DNA from: an uncultured Bacteroides sp.
GTDB taxonomy: Bacteria > Bacteroidota > Bacteroidia > Bacteroidales > Bacteroidaceae
Assembly: GCF_963676325.1 (NCBI RefSeq)
Contig: NZ_OY781099.1
Coordinates: forward strand, 682,001 to 746,000
Reading direction: 5' to 3'
DNA length: 64,000 nt
The notes below the pieces were generated by a model that searched no databases, had not been told where the DNA came from, and saw nothing but the letters and a program-made list of their open reading frames with translations. Both the position numbers and the translations under genes were made by a program. This document shows, one piece after another, positions 17,235 through 26,047 of the stretch; the first letter of the stretch is position 1; every line of letters starts with the position of its first letter.

Positions 17235-18899
17235 ATGAAAAATAAATTGAACTTACTTCTATATCTCTTTTTAACTGTCTATATACTCTCATCTTGCGTT
17301 AATAGCCATTCTCATAGTTCATCTTTAGTGAGAATTGATTCTTTACTGTGTTCTAATCCTAAGGAAGCATTAAAGCTTTTAAAAAGAATAAATCCGTCCA
17401 TCTTGTCCTCTAAAGAAGAAAAAGCTTATTATGGATTATTACTGGTTCAGGCAACTGATAAAGCAGAATTAACAATACTGCCTTGCGATTCATTAGTTGA
17501 TGTTGCCTTAGATTATTATACAGAAGGATCAGACAAAGCTAAAGCCCTTTTTTATAAAGGGCGTATTTTAATAGAAATGGGGCATGAGAAAGAAGCTTTG
17601 GAATGCTATTATAGTGCTTTGCCAGAACTAAAGAATAGCCCTACAGATATTCGGATAAAAGGGATGGTCTATGAAGATTTAGGCAAACTTGATATGGATC
17701 ATAGTCTGTATAAGAATGCATTAGAAAAACTAAATAATTCTTTTACCTCTTATTCATCAATAAACGATAATGTAGCAATGATTAATGCATTGAGGCTAAA
17801 GGGGATGGCTTATAAATTGCAGAAAAAAGATAAAAGAGTTTATGAAGTTCTTAATTTAGCTTTGAAAATAGGATTACGCACAAAAGATTCTTTGGTGATT
17901 AGTGGTGTATACCAAAGCTTAAGTCTTGCTGATGAATCGGATTCAGCTTTATTTTACGTTCACAAAGCTTTGGATTATTTTCCAACCAATAGAAAAGCTC
18001 CTTCAATTTTATATAGATCTATAGGAAGTTTACTACTTGATCGGGGAAAAAGAGATTCAGCCAATTATTATTTTAATAAGAGTTTGGGTGGAGATATAAA
18101 AGAACAAGCATTAGCTCATGGATATTTGTCTGATTTAGAAAAAGCTAATGGGAATTATAAAGAAGCTTTCCGGCATTTGGAAAAGTATACAAATGTTATT
18201 GATTCATTATATGTAACAGATAAATCTTCTAAAATAGAACAATTGGGATATAAATATGAGGCAGAAGCAAGAGTTGCAAAGCATAAAGCAAAGATGCAAC
18301 AAGCTAATACTCTGATAATAACGGTTTCAATAATTCTGATTCTTATTTTAATCCTGATCCTTCAAAATGTGAATCGTCATAAAAAGGTTGCAAAACTAAT
18401 ATTTGAGCAAAGGGCTAAAGAGATGGAGCGCGAAATGGCTACTTTGCAAAATCGTATTGATGGAACCAAAGAACTTATTATAAGATTGAAGCAGGCTAAA
18501 CAAATTAGTGAATCAGAGCTCTCTCTCAAAGAACAGGAAATAAAGAGCTTGTTTCTTCAAAAAACAGCTCTTAGAAATACTATATTTTTCCAAAGTCCTA
18601 TTTATAAGAAGATTGAAAAACTTTCTGCGCAAGTTACTGAACAGCAAAAAGACATTAAGGTCTTGACACTTATCGAACAAGAGATTTTAAGAAAACTTGT
18701 TTTCGAAATCTATAGTGAATACATAGACTACTTGCATACCCAATATCCCAAAATGACCGAAGATGACTTCCTTTTTTCTTGCCTTGAAACTGCTGGGTTA
18801 AATACATTTGCTATTGCACTTTGCTTTGGTAATTCAAATAAGCAAATTATTAACCAAAGAAGATACCGTCTTAAGTCTAGAATGATTCCAGAAGAGTAA
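17235..18899 (+). CDS. Membrane-anchored TPR protein with C-terminal HTH-like domain
   Basis: This 554-residue protein has a lipoprotein-like signal (MKNKLNLLLYLFLTVYILSSC, Cys at about 21). A long TPR-type helical sensor region follows (about 30-350). Then come one transmembrane segment (about 360-380, IILILILILIL), a coiled coil (about 385-460) and a C-terminal domain (about 475-554). The end of that domain (FAIALCFGNSNKQIINQRRYRLKSRM) resembles a LuxR/GerE-type DNA-binding helix pair. Bacteroidetes encode many such TPR-TM-HTH regulators. It is followed by two small exported-protein genes that may be its targets. DNA binding is inferred. Confidence 0.8.
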   Translation: MKNKLNLLLYLFLTVYILSSCVNSHSHSSSLVRIDSLLCSNPKEALKLLKRINPSILSSKEEKAYYGLLLVQATDKAELTILPCDSLVDVALDYYTEGSDKAKALFYKGRILIEMGHEKEALECYYSALPELKNSPTDIRIKGMVYEDLGKLDMDHSLYKNALEKLNNSFTSYSSINDNVAMINALRLKGMAYKLQKKDKRVYEVLNLALKIGLRTKDSLVISGVYQSLSLADESDSALFYVHKALDYFPTNRKAPSILYRSIGSLLLDRGKRDSANYYFNKSLGGDIKEQALAHGYLSDLEKANGNYKEAFRHLEKYTNVIDSLYVTDKSSKIEQLGYKYEAEARVAKHKAKMQQANTLIITVSIILILILILILQNVNRHKKVAKLIFEQRAKEMEREMATLQNRIDGTKELIIRLKQAKQISESELSLKEQEIKSLFLQKTALRNTIFFQSPIYKKIEKLSAQVTEQQKDIKVLTLIEQEILRKLVFEIYSEYIDYLHTQYPKMTEDDFLFSCLETAGLNTFAIALCFGNSNKQIINQRRYRLKSRMIPEE

Positions 18900-18992
18900 T
18901 TGTTATTGTTGCGTTTTATATTCTATTGATTAATAGGTGTTTATAAATAACTAGTGTTATCGATAAAAAGCTATTTTCTCTAATTATTTGTT

Positions 18993-19000
18993 TAGTTTTG
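18993..19000 (+). promoter_or_regulatory. -7 promoter box upstream of the DUF3244-like gene
   Basis: TAGTTTTG fits TAnnTTTG, 32 bases before the ATG at 19033. No clear -33 box is present, which would fit a promoter needing an activator. Confidence 0.35.
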
Positions 19001-19032
19001 TTGCATTGAAACTAGACATAAATTAGATAATT

Positions 19033-19410
19033 ATGAAAACAAGATCTTTTTGTATTATTTTTTTACTATTATTATTTCCTCAACTAATATTGAATGCTTT
19101 TTGTGTTCAAAATGAAGTGCTAAAACGAAAAGATTTGCACTATAATTCTTCTCAAGATGTTAAAACCAGATCGCCAGAGTTAACTTTAACTGGGTATTTT
19201 GAAGATGGCTCACTTTTCTTATTTTTTAATAAAAATTTAGATGATTCTAAAGTCTGTATTACAGATACTGAAACAGGAATAGTTGTGTATGATAGTCAAA
19301 TATCAGGAAATACTCTCATTATTCCGTATGTAGATGAAAACTCTTCAATTTTCAAAATTGATATTATAAGTGGTAATATAAAAGTTTCTGGTAAAATTTA
19401 TTTGAATTGA
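19033..19410 (+). CDS. Small secreted DUF3244-like protein
   Basis: This 125-residue exported protein has a signal peptide (about 1-24) and a short linker. A single ~75-residue beta-rich domain (about 48-125, LTLTGYFEDGSLFLFFNKNLDDSKVCI then VVYDSQISGNTLIIPYVDENSSIFKIDIISG) matches the pattern of DUF3244 proteins found only in Bacteroidetes. These have an immunoglobulin-like fold and unknown function. It sits between the TPR regulator and a lipoprotein gene, and the low-GC codon use is shared by all three. Confidence 0.7.
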   Translation: MKTRSFCIIFLLLLFPQLILNAFCVQNEVLKRKDLHYNSSQDVKTRSPELTLTGYFEDGSLFLFFNKNLDDSKVCITDTETGIVVYDSQISGNTLIIPYVDENSSIFKIDIISGNIKVSGKIYLN

Positions 19411-19432
19411 ATGCTGTAATTCTTGAAAAACT

Positions 19433-20047
19433 ATGAATAAAGTAATTTTAATAGGATTTTGTATAATCCTATTCTCATGTTCTCGTGGTAGTGATGATGT
19501 TCAGGAGCCATCTTTAGTGATAGATAAGTATCAAATTGTCTTTGCATTTTCTGGAGAAAAAAGTATTAATGACTTTGTTTTATATATAGGTCCAAAAGGA
19601 GAAAATCAGGATACAGGTAATTTGGATCCTAAGAAAATTTGGAAGAATAGATTTGAGTCTAATAGACCCGATAGTATTATTTTTTGTAACGATTCAGATC
19701 TAATATTAAAATTTACCTATTCTCCTGAAAAATATATTTATAAAAACAATGCAAATTCAGTTTATATTAAAAGAAACAATAATACATGGTCTTTTCTTGG
19801 CACAAAATCAGATAAAGGATTTATTTATAATAAAGGCTTTTACTTTATTACAACTCCTCATGGATATTTAGGCTCTTTTTGGCAAATAGGTTCAGATTAT
19901 GGAATACAGAATTACGGAACAAGATTCTTTGATACTGCTGTTTTACCAAAACCAGAAGCTTTAACGGATAAACGAGATACTGTTGCTTGGTGTAATGGCA
20001 GTTATTTATATAAGAAAGTAGTAAAAAATAGAATTAGAAATTTATGA
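19433..20047 (+). CDS. Hypothetical lipoprotein
   Basis: This 204-residue protein has a lipoprotein signal (MNKVILIGFCIILFSCSRG, Cys at about 16), so it is probably surface or periplasmic. The body is rich in Tyr, Asn and Lys, with beta-type segments (YQIVFAFSGEKSINDFVLYIG, KGFYFITTPHGYLGSFW). I recognise no family. It starts 22 bases after the DUF3244-like gene, so they probably form an operon. Its 3' end abuts the remains of an alcohol dehydrogenase, which suggests this module replaced the upstream part of that gene. Confidence 0.65.
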   Translation: MNKVILIGFCIILFSCSRGSDDVQEPSLVIDKYQIVFAFSGEKSINDFVLYIGPKGENQDTGNLDPKKIWKNRFESNRPDSIIFCNDSDLILKFTYSPEKYIYKNNANSVYIKRNNNTWSFLGTKSDKGFIYNKGFYFITTPHGYLGSFWQIGSDYGIQNYGTRFFDTAVLPKPEALTDKRDTVAWCNGSYLYKKVVKNRIRNL

Positions 20048-20069
20048 AAAAAGTAATTTATTTTATTGG

Positions 20070-20531
20070 TATTACGATGCAAGAGCAAACATTATGTGGG
20101 CAGGAACAATAGCTCATAACGGAACATGTGGGGTAGGGCGTGAAGAAGATTGGGCTACTCACTTGCTGGAACATGAACTTAGTGCACTTTGTAATGTTAC
20201 TCATGGTGCCGGACTTGCTGTTATGTTTCCTGCATGGATGATTTATCTGGCCGACTTTAATCCTGATATGCTTGCACAATATGCCGTTCGTGTGTAGGGC
20301 ATTCCTGACTCAGATGATAAAAAAGCTGTTGCATTGAAAGGTGTTGAGGCTTTAAAGAAATTCTTTTCTTCAATAGGATTACCTGTTTCATTCAAGGAAC
20401 TAGGTGCTAGAGAAGAGGATATTGATCTGTTAGTGAAAAGACTTCACGATAATAAAGGGGAAACTGTAGGCTTCTTTAAGAAACTCTCAAGAGAAGACTC
20501 TCTTAATATTTATCAGATTGCTGCAAGGTAG
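20070..20531 (+). pseudogene. Iron-containing alcohol dehydrogenase, 5'-deleted and with internal stop
   Basis: The reading frame encodes the C-terminal ~150 residues of a butanol-dehydrogenase/YqhD-type iron-dependent alcohol dehydrogenase. It begins YYDARANIMWAGTIAHNG, continues with the metal-site segment DWATHLLEHELSALCNVTHGAGLAVMFPAW, and ends DSLNIYQIAAR. The N-terminal NAD(P)-binding half is absent. An in-frame TAG at 20295-20297 stands where VRVWGI would be expected, one base from TGG. The fragment follows directly on the lipoprotein gene. It is a clear remnant with no plausible function. Confidence 0.88.
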
Positions 20532-20642
20532 ATTCAATTGTATTTATTGGATTGAAAAACGATCATGAATTCTATTTGAAATGCTTTTCTGTAGTTTCTG
20601 TTCGCAGAATTTCTTCCTACAATTTAATATAAGAGCAAGATA

Positions 20643-20667
20643 GGGCTATCTCACTTTTAGATAGCCC
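20643..20667 (+). terminator. Hairpin downstream of the alcohol dehydrogenase remnant
   Basis: GGGCTATCT (20643-20651) pairs with AGATAGCCC (20659-20667). There is no clear T tract, so this may be a decayed terminator of the broken gene. Confidence 0.4.
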
Positions 20668-20763
20668 CATCAATGCCGTACATAATTTTAGCTATTACGG
20701 TTTCCATTTTTATTATTAGCTATTTTTTATTAATTAGATATTTGATTCAATCACGTATTAATT

Positions 20764-21015
20764 TCAATACAGTTTATCAATGATACTTTCCAGAATACCT
20801 CCAATCTTCGTAGGTTCGTAATTTTTATCAAAATGCAATCCCACAATATCTCCGGCAAGCTCTCTGATTTCATCACCAATATCTTCGTCCATAACTACTT
20901 CTATAATATCATCTTTAGAAATAGCACTAATTTGCTGTAGTAAATCTTCTCTTTCCGCTAATATAGTGTTAACAATAATGTCATACTCATCTTTACTTAA
21001 TTCATAATGTCTCAT
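20764..21015 (-). CDS. Small acidic hypothetical protein
   Basis: This 83-residue acidic, helix-rich protein has no signal peptide (MRHYELSKDEYDIIVNTILAE..., KDDIIEVVMDEDIGDEIRELAG). No family was recognised. It starts 30 bases after the Imm40-like gene on the same strand, so the two are probably cotranscribed. Small acidic cytosolic proteins in such positions are often immunity proteins, but that is only a positional suggestion. Confidence 0.55.
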   Translation of the reverse strand: MRHYELSKDEYDIIVNTILAEREDLLQQISAISKDDIIEVVMDEDIGDEIRELAGDIVGLHFDKNYEPTKIGGILESIIDKLY

Positions 21016-21045
21016 TGATTGGTTCTTTCTAAATTAACTACCTGC

Positions 21046-21429
21046 TTAGTGGTTGTTATAATAGTCTTTATAAAAATCTGTTCTATGGGGGATATCTAGT
21101 ACCAGGATAAAAAGGATAGTACCTTGTTTATCTTCAACATGATATTTTCTAATATATGATTCTGCTGCCAAACAACTTCTTTGCGCATAATCGTTACTGG
21201 ATTCGTTTATATCTCTTTCACAATACCAATTGTCGTAAGTAAGATGAAATTTACCTTTATCGTCCATAATACAAACATCTCCTCCTAGTATCGAGACTTT
21301 TAAATTATAAAGCTCAGTTATCGCTATCAAAGAGTTGATTCTGTTATGTCCCCAAGCCCCTAATCCTTCTTTAGTAAGTGAAATCCCATTTCTTGACATA
21401 ATTTCATCTACACGATCTAATTTATCCAT
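21046..21429 (-). CDS. Imm40-like immunity protein
   Basis: This is a 127-residue cytosolic protein. The pattern LTKEGLGAWGHNRINSLIAITELYNLKVSILGGDV followed by DNWYCERDINESSNDYAQRSCLAAESYIRKY recalls the Imm40 family of polymorphic-toxin immunity proteins (alpha/beta fold, conserved Trp, LGGDV and NWYC). No toxin or secretion gene is beside it, so it would be an orphan immunity gene defending against neighbours' toxins. The assignment is from memory of the family pattern and a profile search would settle it. Confidence 0.6.
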   Translation of the reverse strand: MDKLDRVDEIMSRNGISLTKEGLGAWGHNRINSLIAITELYNLKVSILGGDVCIMDDKGKFHLTYDNWYCERDINESSNDYAQRSCLAAESYIRKYHVEDKQGTILFILVLDIPHRTDFYKDYYNNH

Positions 21430-21489
21430 AGTTGAGGCTTATCCCCTTTTTGATATAATTACTTATTTTCTTCTAAATTAAATAAAATA

Positions 21490-21528
21490 TTAGTTCCTAT
21501 GTTTGTATATCAAAAACACAGGAACTAA
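21490..21528 (-). terminator. Terminator after the 22255 lipoprotein gene
   Basis: TTAGTTCC (21490-21497) pairs with GGAACTAA (21521-21528), with further imperfect pairing inside. On the minus strand it is followed by an AT-rich tract. It separates the lipoprotein gene from the immunity-like pair. Confidence 0.5.
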
Positions 21529-21541
21529 ATATATAGTTTTT

Positions 21542-22255
21542 TTATAATTTTACGAATTTGACGTATCCGTTTTTATCTATCGCAAACAGAGAATAATCTA
21601 ACACCTCACTATTTTCCTCTTTTATTTTCAATTTAGTGAGTAACTGTTCCGGCATATCACCATTAAGAAGACCTATTTCTACTCGACTAAAATAATTTCC
21701 TTGCATAAGATATGATTTTATATCAGTACTAGTATCGATACCACTATTTTTTTCAGAGAGTGATATTATTGAACAAAGTCGATTGTTTTTAATATTACAC
21801 AAAATAAGAGACTTCATTAATTCATTTTTATGCAACCAATCTGATTCTTGTTGCAATAAAACAAGGCTTTGAATACCTGGCTGTAAAGTTAGTTTTCCGC
21901 AAAAGAACAGTCCAACGTTATGAAGGGTTGTATCAACACCGATTCCCATATAATCATCTCCCATGAGATTTTTATAAAACTCTTCCGAACTTGCAATATA
22001 TTCCTTCATAAAATAATGAAAGAATTCCTCATTAAGTTTTTTTAAGTTCACTTTTTTAGTTATACGATCAGCATCGTAAGTATCAAATTTGATTTTCTCA
22101 GACAATACGGATGTGTTAAAAGGAATTGTATCTGGCGTTGAATAATTTTTAAAGAAAACACCTCTATCATTCCTTATCATATAGTAACATTTAGGTGACT
22201 TATTGCAACTGACGCAGCAAAGTATTACCAAAAATAGAAAACAGTTTTTTACCAT
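21542..22255 (-). CDS. Hypothetical lipoprotein preceded by a second, in-frame signal sequence
   Basis: The likely protein is 237 residues, beginning MVKNCFLFLVILCCVSCNKS (lipoprotein Cys at about 17). The body (YYMIRNDRGVFFKNYS, NEEFFHYFMKEYIASSEEFYKNLMGDDYMGIGVDTTLHN, ending DYSLFAIDKNGYVKFVKL) matches no family I know. The frame stays open upstream to an ATG at 22369. That 38-residue extension is itself a complete lipoprotein signal (MKYIYLLITLPILFLFSCSE). A 275-residue product would thus carry two signal sequences in tandem. I prefer the inner start because its lipobox directly precedes the conserved-looking body. Confidence 0.6.
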   Translation of the reverse strand: MVKNCFLFLVILCCVSCNKSPKCYYMIRNDRGVFFKNYSTPDTIPFNTSVLSEKIKFDTYDADRITKKVNLKKLNEEFFHYFMKEYIASSEEFYKNLMGDDYMGIGVDTTLHNVGLFFCGKLTLQPGIQSLVLLQQESDWLHKNELMKSLILCNIKNNRLCSIISLSEKNSGIDTSTDIKSYLMQGNYFSRVEIGLLNGDMPEQLLTKLKIKEENSEVLDYSLFAIDKNGYVKFVKL

Positions 22256-22433
22256 GGTCCTTGTACTACTTAGTTTATCTGCTTTTGTGAGTAAGTCCTT
22301 TTCTTTTATTTCGGAACATGAAAAAAGAAAAAGAATGGGTAATGTAATTAGTAAATATATGTATTTCACTTATGTGGTTTGTTTTTACAAAAATAGTGAA
22401 TATTTATAAATAAAAACATGTTTTAAAAACAAA

Positions 22434-22468
22434 AAGGTTCGGATAGTATCAAAAACTACCCGAACCTT
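22434..22468. terminator. Terminator of the C1 peptidase gene
   Basis: AAGGTTCGG (22434-22442) pairs with CCGAACCTT (22460-22468), with an inner TAGT/ACTA pairing. A-rich and T-rich flanks allow function on both strands. It lies 43 bases past the stop at 22511. Confidence 0.8.
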
Positions 22469-22510
22469 CTTTATTTTTTAGATAGAAGAAAATATCTTCA
22501 ATCGCGAATC

Positions 22511-23704
22511 TTACAACTTAATCCCCAGCTTGTCAGCAATCTCTTTAGGAAGAGCGCTTTTGTGAACCAAGATGTTTATAGTTTTATACTTAACGAATGC
22601 TTTAGAAGCATACCATGTTCCTTTGTACTTATTGTCTGTTCCCCAGGAATTCTTTACCATATAGTAATCTTTACCGTTCTGGTCTTTGGCAATACCGTAG
22701 ATAAGCATACCGTGATCGTCAGTTGTTTCCCAATTGTCAAAGCCTTCCTGACGCATTTTCTGATTAATTTCTTTCTCAGGTCTTGGCTTAGCAGTAAGTT
22801 CCTTGTTCTTTTCTTCTTTGGTTAAGCCAGTCCAGCGAGCCATGTCCGATCCACTTAAATCAGTAGTCTTAATCTCTTGAGGAACTACAGCAATACCGTT
22901 GCGGGTAAATCCTGTTTCGCTTACGTCACTTCCCCATGCTACTGTGTATCCATTGCTTACAGCATTGTCTATTACCGCCATAAACTCATCAAGAGGCAAG
23001 TTGTATGATTCGCCGTTACGCCAGTTGTCTTCAATCTCAAGAGCAAACTGAGTATAGAATGGGTGGTGAGTGAAAGAAGTCAGTGAAACATAATCGTCAG
23101 TATTCAGTTCAAGTTCTCTCGCAAATGCTTTTGCATCGTATTTCTTTCCGTTATAATTGAAATATTCAGGGCGAGCACCAAGGTAGTTGCTAACCACAGC
23201 ATCGAATCCTCTTTTCCATACCGGAGTAAGTTTCTTTAAAGAAGAATTTTTGGCAATAGCATCAAGATATCCTTTCATCACAGCATCCAGTTCGTTGTGA
23301 ACAGGAAGAGAATCACCGTAATGTAATCCTGTCATGGCTTCCTGAGGTTCCAGTCCGTAGTTCTTCAAGCAGTACATCACATCGTAAAAACTACCTCCGG
23401 GAGCGAAAGAGCTTTCACCGTGAAGGCGCACATATCTTTCTGCACGGTCTTCCATGGTATGGTGAACAATATACATTTCAGAAAGGTCGTAGGTACCTTT
23501 ACCCTTACGAATTAACTCCGATTCAAGGAATGCAGCACCCGAAAAACTCCAGCAAGTACTTGAGCGATTCTGATTCTTAATAGATGTAATAGGGTTTTCC
23601 TTTACAGTAGTAAAAACAAACCCTTCTTCTTTTTTAGCTTTTTCTTTTGCTGTAGCACTAAGAGCAAGAGCTGCAAAAAGAGCGATACTAACAATCTTTT
23701 TCAT
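22511..23704 (-). CDS. Secreted C1-family cysteine aminopeptidase (PepC/bleomycin hydrolase-like)
   Basis: This 397-residue papain-superfamily peptidase has a signal peptide (about 1-19, ending ATA), so it acts in the periplasm or outside. The catalytic Cys is in NQNRSSTCWSFSG (about residue 52), the His in DDHGMLIYG (about 335) and the Asn in MVKNSWG (about 354). Spacing and the long insertion between Cys and His match bleomycin-hydrolase-type aminopeptidases rather than plain papain. The gene is divergent from the antiporter at 23805, and TATCTTTG at 23743-23736 on the minus strand may be its -7 box. Confidence 0.93.
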   Translation of the reverse strand: MKKIVSIALFAALALSATAKEKAKKEEGFVFTTVKENPITSIKNQNRSSTCWSFSGAAFLESELIRKGKGTYDLSEMYIVHHTMEDRAERYVRLHGESSFAPGGSFYDVMYCLKNYGLEPQEAMTGLHYGDSLPVHNELDAVMKGYLDAIAKNSSLKKLTPVWKRGFDAVVSNYLGARPEYFNYNGKKYDAKAFARELELNTDDYVSLTSFTHHPFYTQFALEIEDNWRNGESYNLPLDEFMAVIDNAVSNGYTVAWGSDVSETGFTRNGIAVVPQEIKTTDLSGSDMARWTGLTKEEKNKELTAKPRPEKEINQKMRQEGFDNWETTDDHGMLIYGIAKDQNGKDYYMVKNSWGTDNKYKGTWYASKAFVKYKTINILVHKSALPKEIADKLGIKL

Positions 23705-23804
23705 AAAATCTTATTATATTTTTTATATTTGTGAGCAAAGATAAGTAATGGAGAATTAAAAAATATTATTTTTGTTAAGAATTTCAGATTAATTAAAGAG
23801 AAGT

Positions 23805-26000
23805 GTGAGCAAAGTTAAGAAGGACTATATCATTTACTTTATCATGTTGGTGTTATTCTCCGGCATGATTTATGTTGCGTTAAACCAAGGTGAAGAACGC
23901 TTTAATCATTTTTCTTTAGCACATGTTTCACCAGGAGCAACAGGAGATAACTTCCAGATGTTTCAGAGTATATTGATAGAAAAAATAAATAGTCCGTTTA
24001 CTATTCTGTTGTTGCAGATAATAGTGGTATTGGTTACTGTTCGTCTTTTTTCTTACCTGTTTAAATATATAGGCCAACCGGGAGTCATTGGTGAGATTGT
24101 GGCGGGAATAGTGCTTGGCCCGTCATTATTTGGCTACCTTTTTCCTGATTTTTTTGGATTTCTTTTTCGCCCCGGATCGTTGGGAAACCTTCAGCTAGTC
24201 AGTCAGATTGGACTGATTCTATTTATGTTTGTTATTGGTATGGAGGTGGATTTCAGTACGCTGAAAAATAAAATAAACGAAACACTCGTCATTAGTCATG
24301 CCGGTATATTTGTCCCTTTTTTCCTGGGAATACTTTCTTCGTACTGGATTTATGAAGAGTATGCTGCTCAGCAAACAGCCTTTTTACCTTTTGCCCTTTT
24401 TATAGGTATCTCAATGAGTATAACGGCATTCCCTGTTCTCGCGCGTATTCTTCAGGAGAAAAATATGACAAAAACGCCAATCGGAATTATTTCCATAGCT
24501 TCAGCGGCAAATGATGATGTGACAGCATGGTGCTTACTGGCGGTTGTTATTGCCATTGCGAAGGCCGGAACATTAGGTAGTGCTTTATATTCAGTGGGGC
24601 TTACCATTCTTTATATTGTTGCTATGTTTACGGTTGTTCGTCCATTCCTTAAAAAGATTGGAAATCTGTATGCTAACAAAGAAGTGATTAATAAAACGTT
24701 TGTTGGGTTTATCTTTATAATTCTGGTAGCCTCTTCCACATTAACCGAGATTCTTGGTATACATGCTTTATTTGGTGCATTTATTGCAGGAGTAGTGATG
24801 CCAGCTAATTTTGGATTCCGCAAAGTAATGATGGAGAAAGTGGAGGATGTTTCTCTTGTGTTTTTCCTTCCTTTATTCTTTGCTTTTACAGGTTTGCATA
24901 CTGAGATCGGATTAATAAATAGTCCCGGATTATTAGGCGTATTAGCATTGTTGGTCGCTGTTGCTATTATAGGAAAGCTTGGAGGATGTACCATCGCTGC
25001 CCGTTTGGTGGGAGAGTCGTGGAAAAATAGTTTTATTGTGGGTACGCTTATGAATACTCGTGGATTAATGCAACTTGTTGCATTAAATATTGGATATGAA
25101 ATGGGCATTCTTCCTCCTTCTATTTTTGTAATCCTCATTATTATGGCTTTAGTCACTACCTTTATGACTACTCCTATTCTTACTTTAGTAGAAAAAATAT
25201 TTGAAATAAAGACACCGGTGATAAGTCTCACAAAGAAGCTTGTTTTATGTTTTGGCAGAATTGAATCGGGACGTGATTTGCTGGCAATATATGAATTACT
25301 TTTTGGTCCAAGGTTGCAGCAAAAAGAGTTGATTGCAGCACACTATACACTTGGTACAGATGTAAATCCGGTGCAAGCTAAGCAATACGAGGAAGAAAGT
25401 TTTAAATTGCTTAATAAAGAGGCACAAAGAATATCTGTTAATGTTGATTGTCGTTATAAAGTAACCGATAAGCTGGTGCAGGATATGGCGCATTTAGTTG
25501 AAATTGAAAATCCCGATTTGCTATTATTGGGAGCGGGAAGTAATTATATGATGGAGGGCGGTACTAAGGTAATTCCTTTATTAGGTTTGTTCCGAAATAA
25601 GATTGATGATATTATAGATCAGGTAAAGTGTGATGTAGCGGTTTTCGTTAACCGTGATTACAAATATAGTGGTGTAGCCATGGTACTTGGCGGGTCAATG
25701 GACTCTTTCATGCTCTTTTATCTGGAATCATTGCTTATGAATGAAATAAGAGATATTCATCTTTATCAGTTTGTGGGCGATGAAAGATTTACAAAGAAAA
25801 TCAACGACTTGTTAGAGAGATATCCGGAACAGGTTATTCTGCATCCCGTTCACGACTTATCAGAGATATCTTATAAACAAATGGGTGGACTGTTAATTCT
25901 TAGCCATACTGTTTGTGAAAAAATAGCTGAAGATAAGGAAGAATATGAATCTTTGCCATCATTACTGGTAATGAGTCCCAAAAGTGTGGCTAAGGCTTAA
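23805..26000 (+). CDS. Cation:proton antiporter (CPA2/KefB-like) with USP-like C-terminal domain
   Basis: This 731-residue inner-membrane antiporter starts at GTG 23805, preceded by AAAGAGAAG. It has one N-terminal membrane helix, a loop, then about 12 helices of the Na+/H+ exchanger domain (about 55-460). Typical segments are GQPGVIGEIVAGIVLGPSLFG, QIGLILFMFVIGMEVD, the core SAANDDVTAWCLLA (the two Asp expected for cation binding), IHALFGAFIAGVVMP and LMNTRGLMQLVALNIGYEMG. The C-terminal ~240 residues are soluble and resemble tandem universal-stress-like folds. The ion (K+ or Na+) cannot be read. A patatin gene follows 47 bases later. Confidence 0.93.
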   Translation: MSKVKKDYIIYFIMLVLFSGMIYVALNQGEERFNHFSLAHVSPGATGDNFQMFQSILIEKINSPFTILLLQIIVVLVTVRLFSYLFKYIGQPGVIGEIVAGIVLGPSLFGYLFPDFFGFLFRPGSLGNLQLVSQIGLILFMFVIGMEVDFSTLKNKINETLVISHAGIFVPFFLGILSSYWIYEEYAAQQTAFLPFALFIGISMSITAFPVLARILQEKNMTKTPIGIISIASAANDDVTAWCLLAVVIAIAKAGTLGSALYSVGLTILYIVAMFTVVRPFLKKIGNLYANKEVINKTFVGFIFIILVASSTLTEILGIHALFGAFIAGVVMPANFGFRKVMMEKVEDVSLVFFLPLFFAFTGLHTEIGLINSPGLLGVLALLVAVAIIGKLGGCTIAARLVGESWKNSFIVGTLMNTRGLMQLVALNIGYEMGILPPSIFVILIIMALVTTFMTTPILTLVEKIFEIKTPVISLTKKLVLCFGRIESGRDLLAIYELLFGPRLQQKELIAAHYTLGTDVNPVQAKQYEEESFKLLNKEAQRISVNVDCRYKVTDKLVQDMAHLVEIENPDLLLLGAGSNYMMEGGTKVIPLLGLFRNKIDDIIDQVKCDVAVFVNRDYKYSGVAMVLGGSMDSFMLFYLESLLMNEIRDIHLYQFVGDERFTKKINDLLERYPEQVILHPVHDLSEISYKQMGGLLILSHTVCEKIAEDKEEYESLPSLLVMSPKSVAKA

Positions 26001-26047
26001 AAAGGATTTTCTTTCTGGTATTTACTCTGTATAATAATATATTAAAG

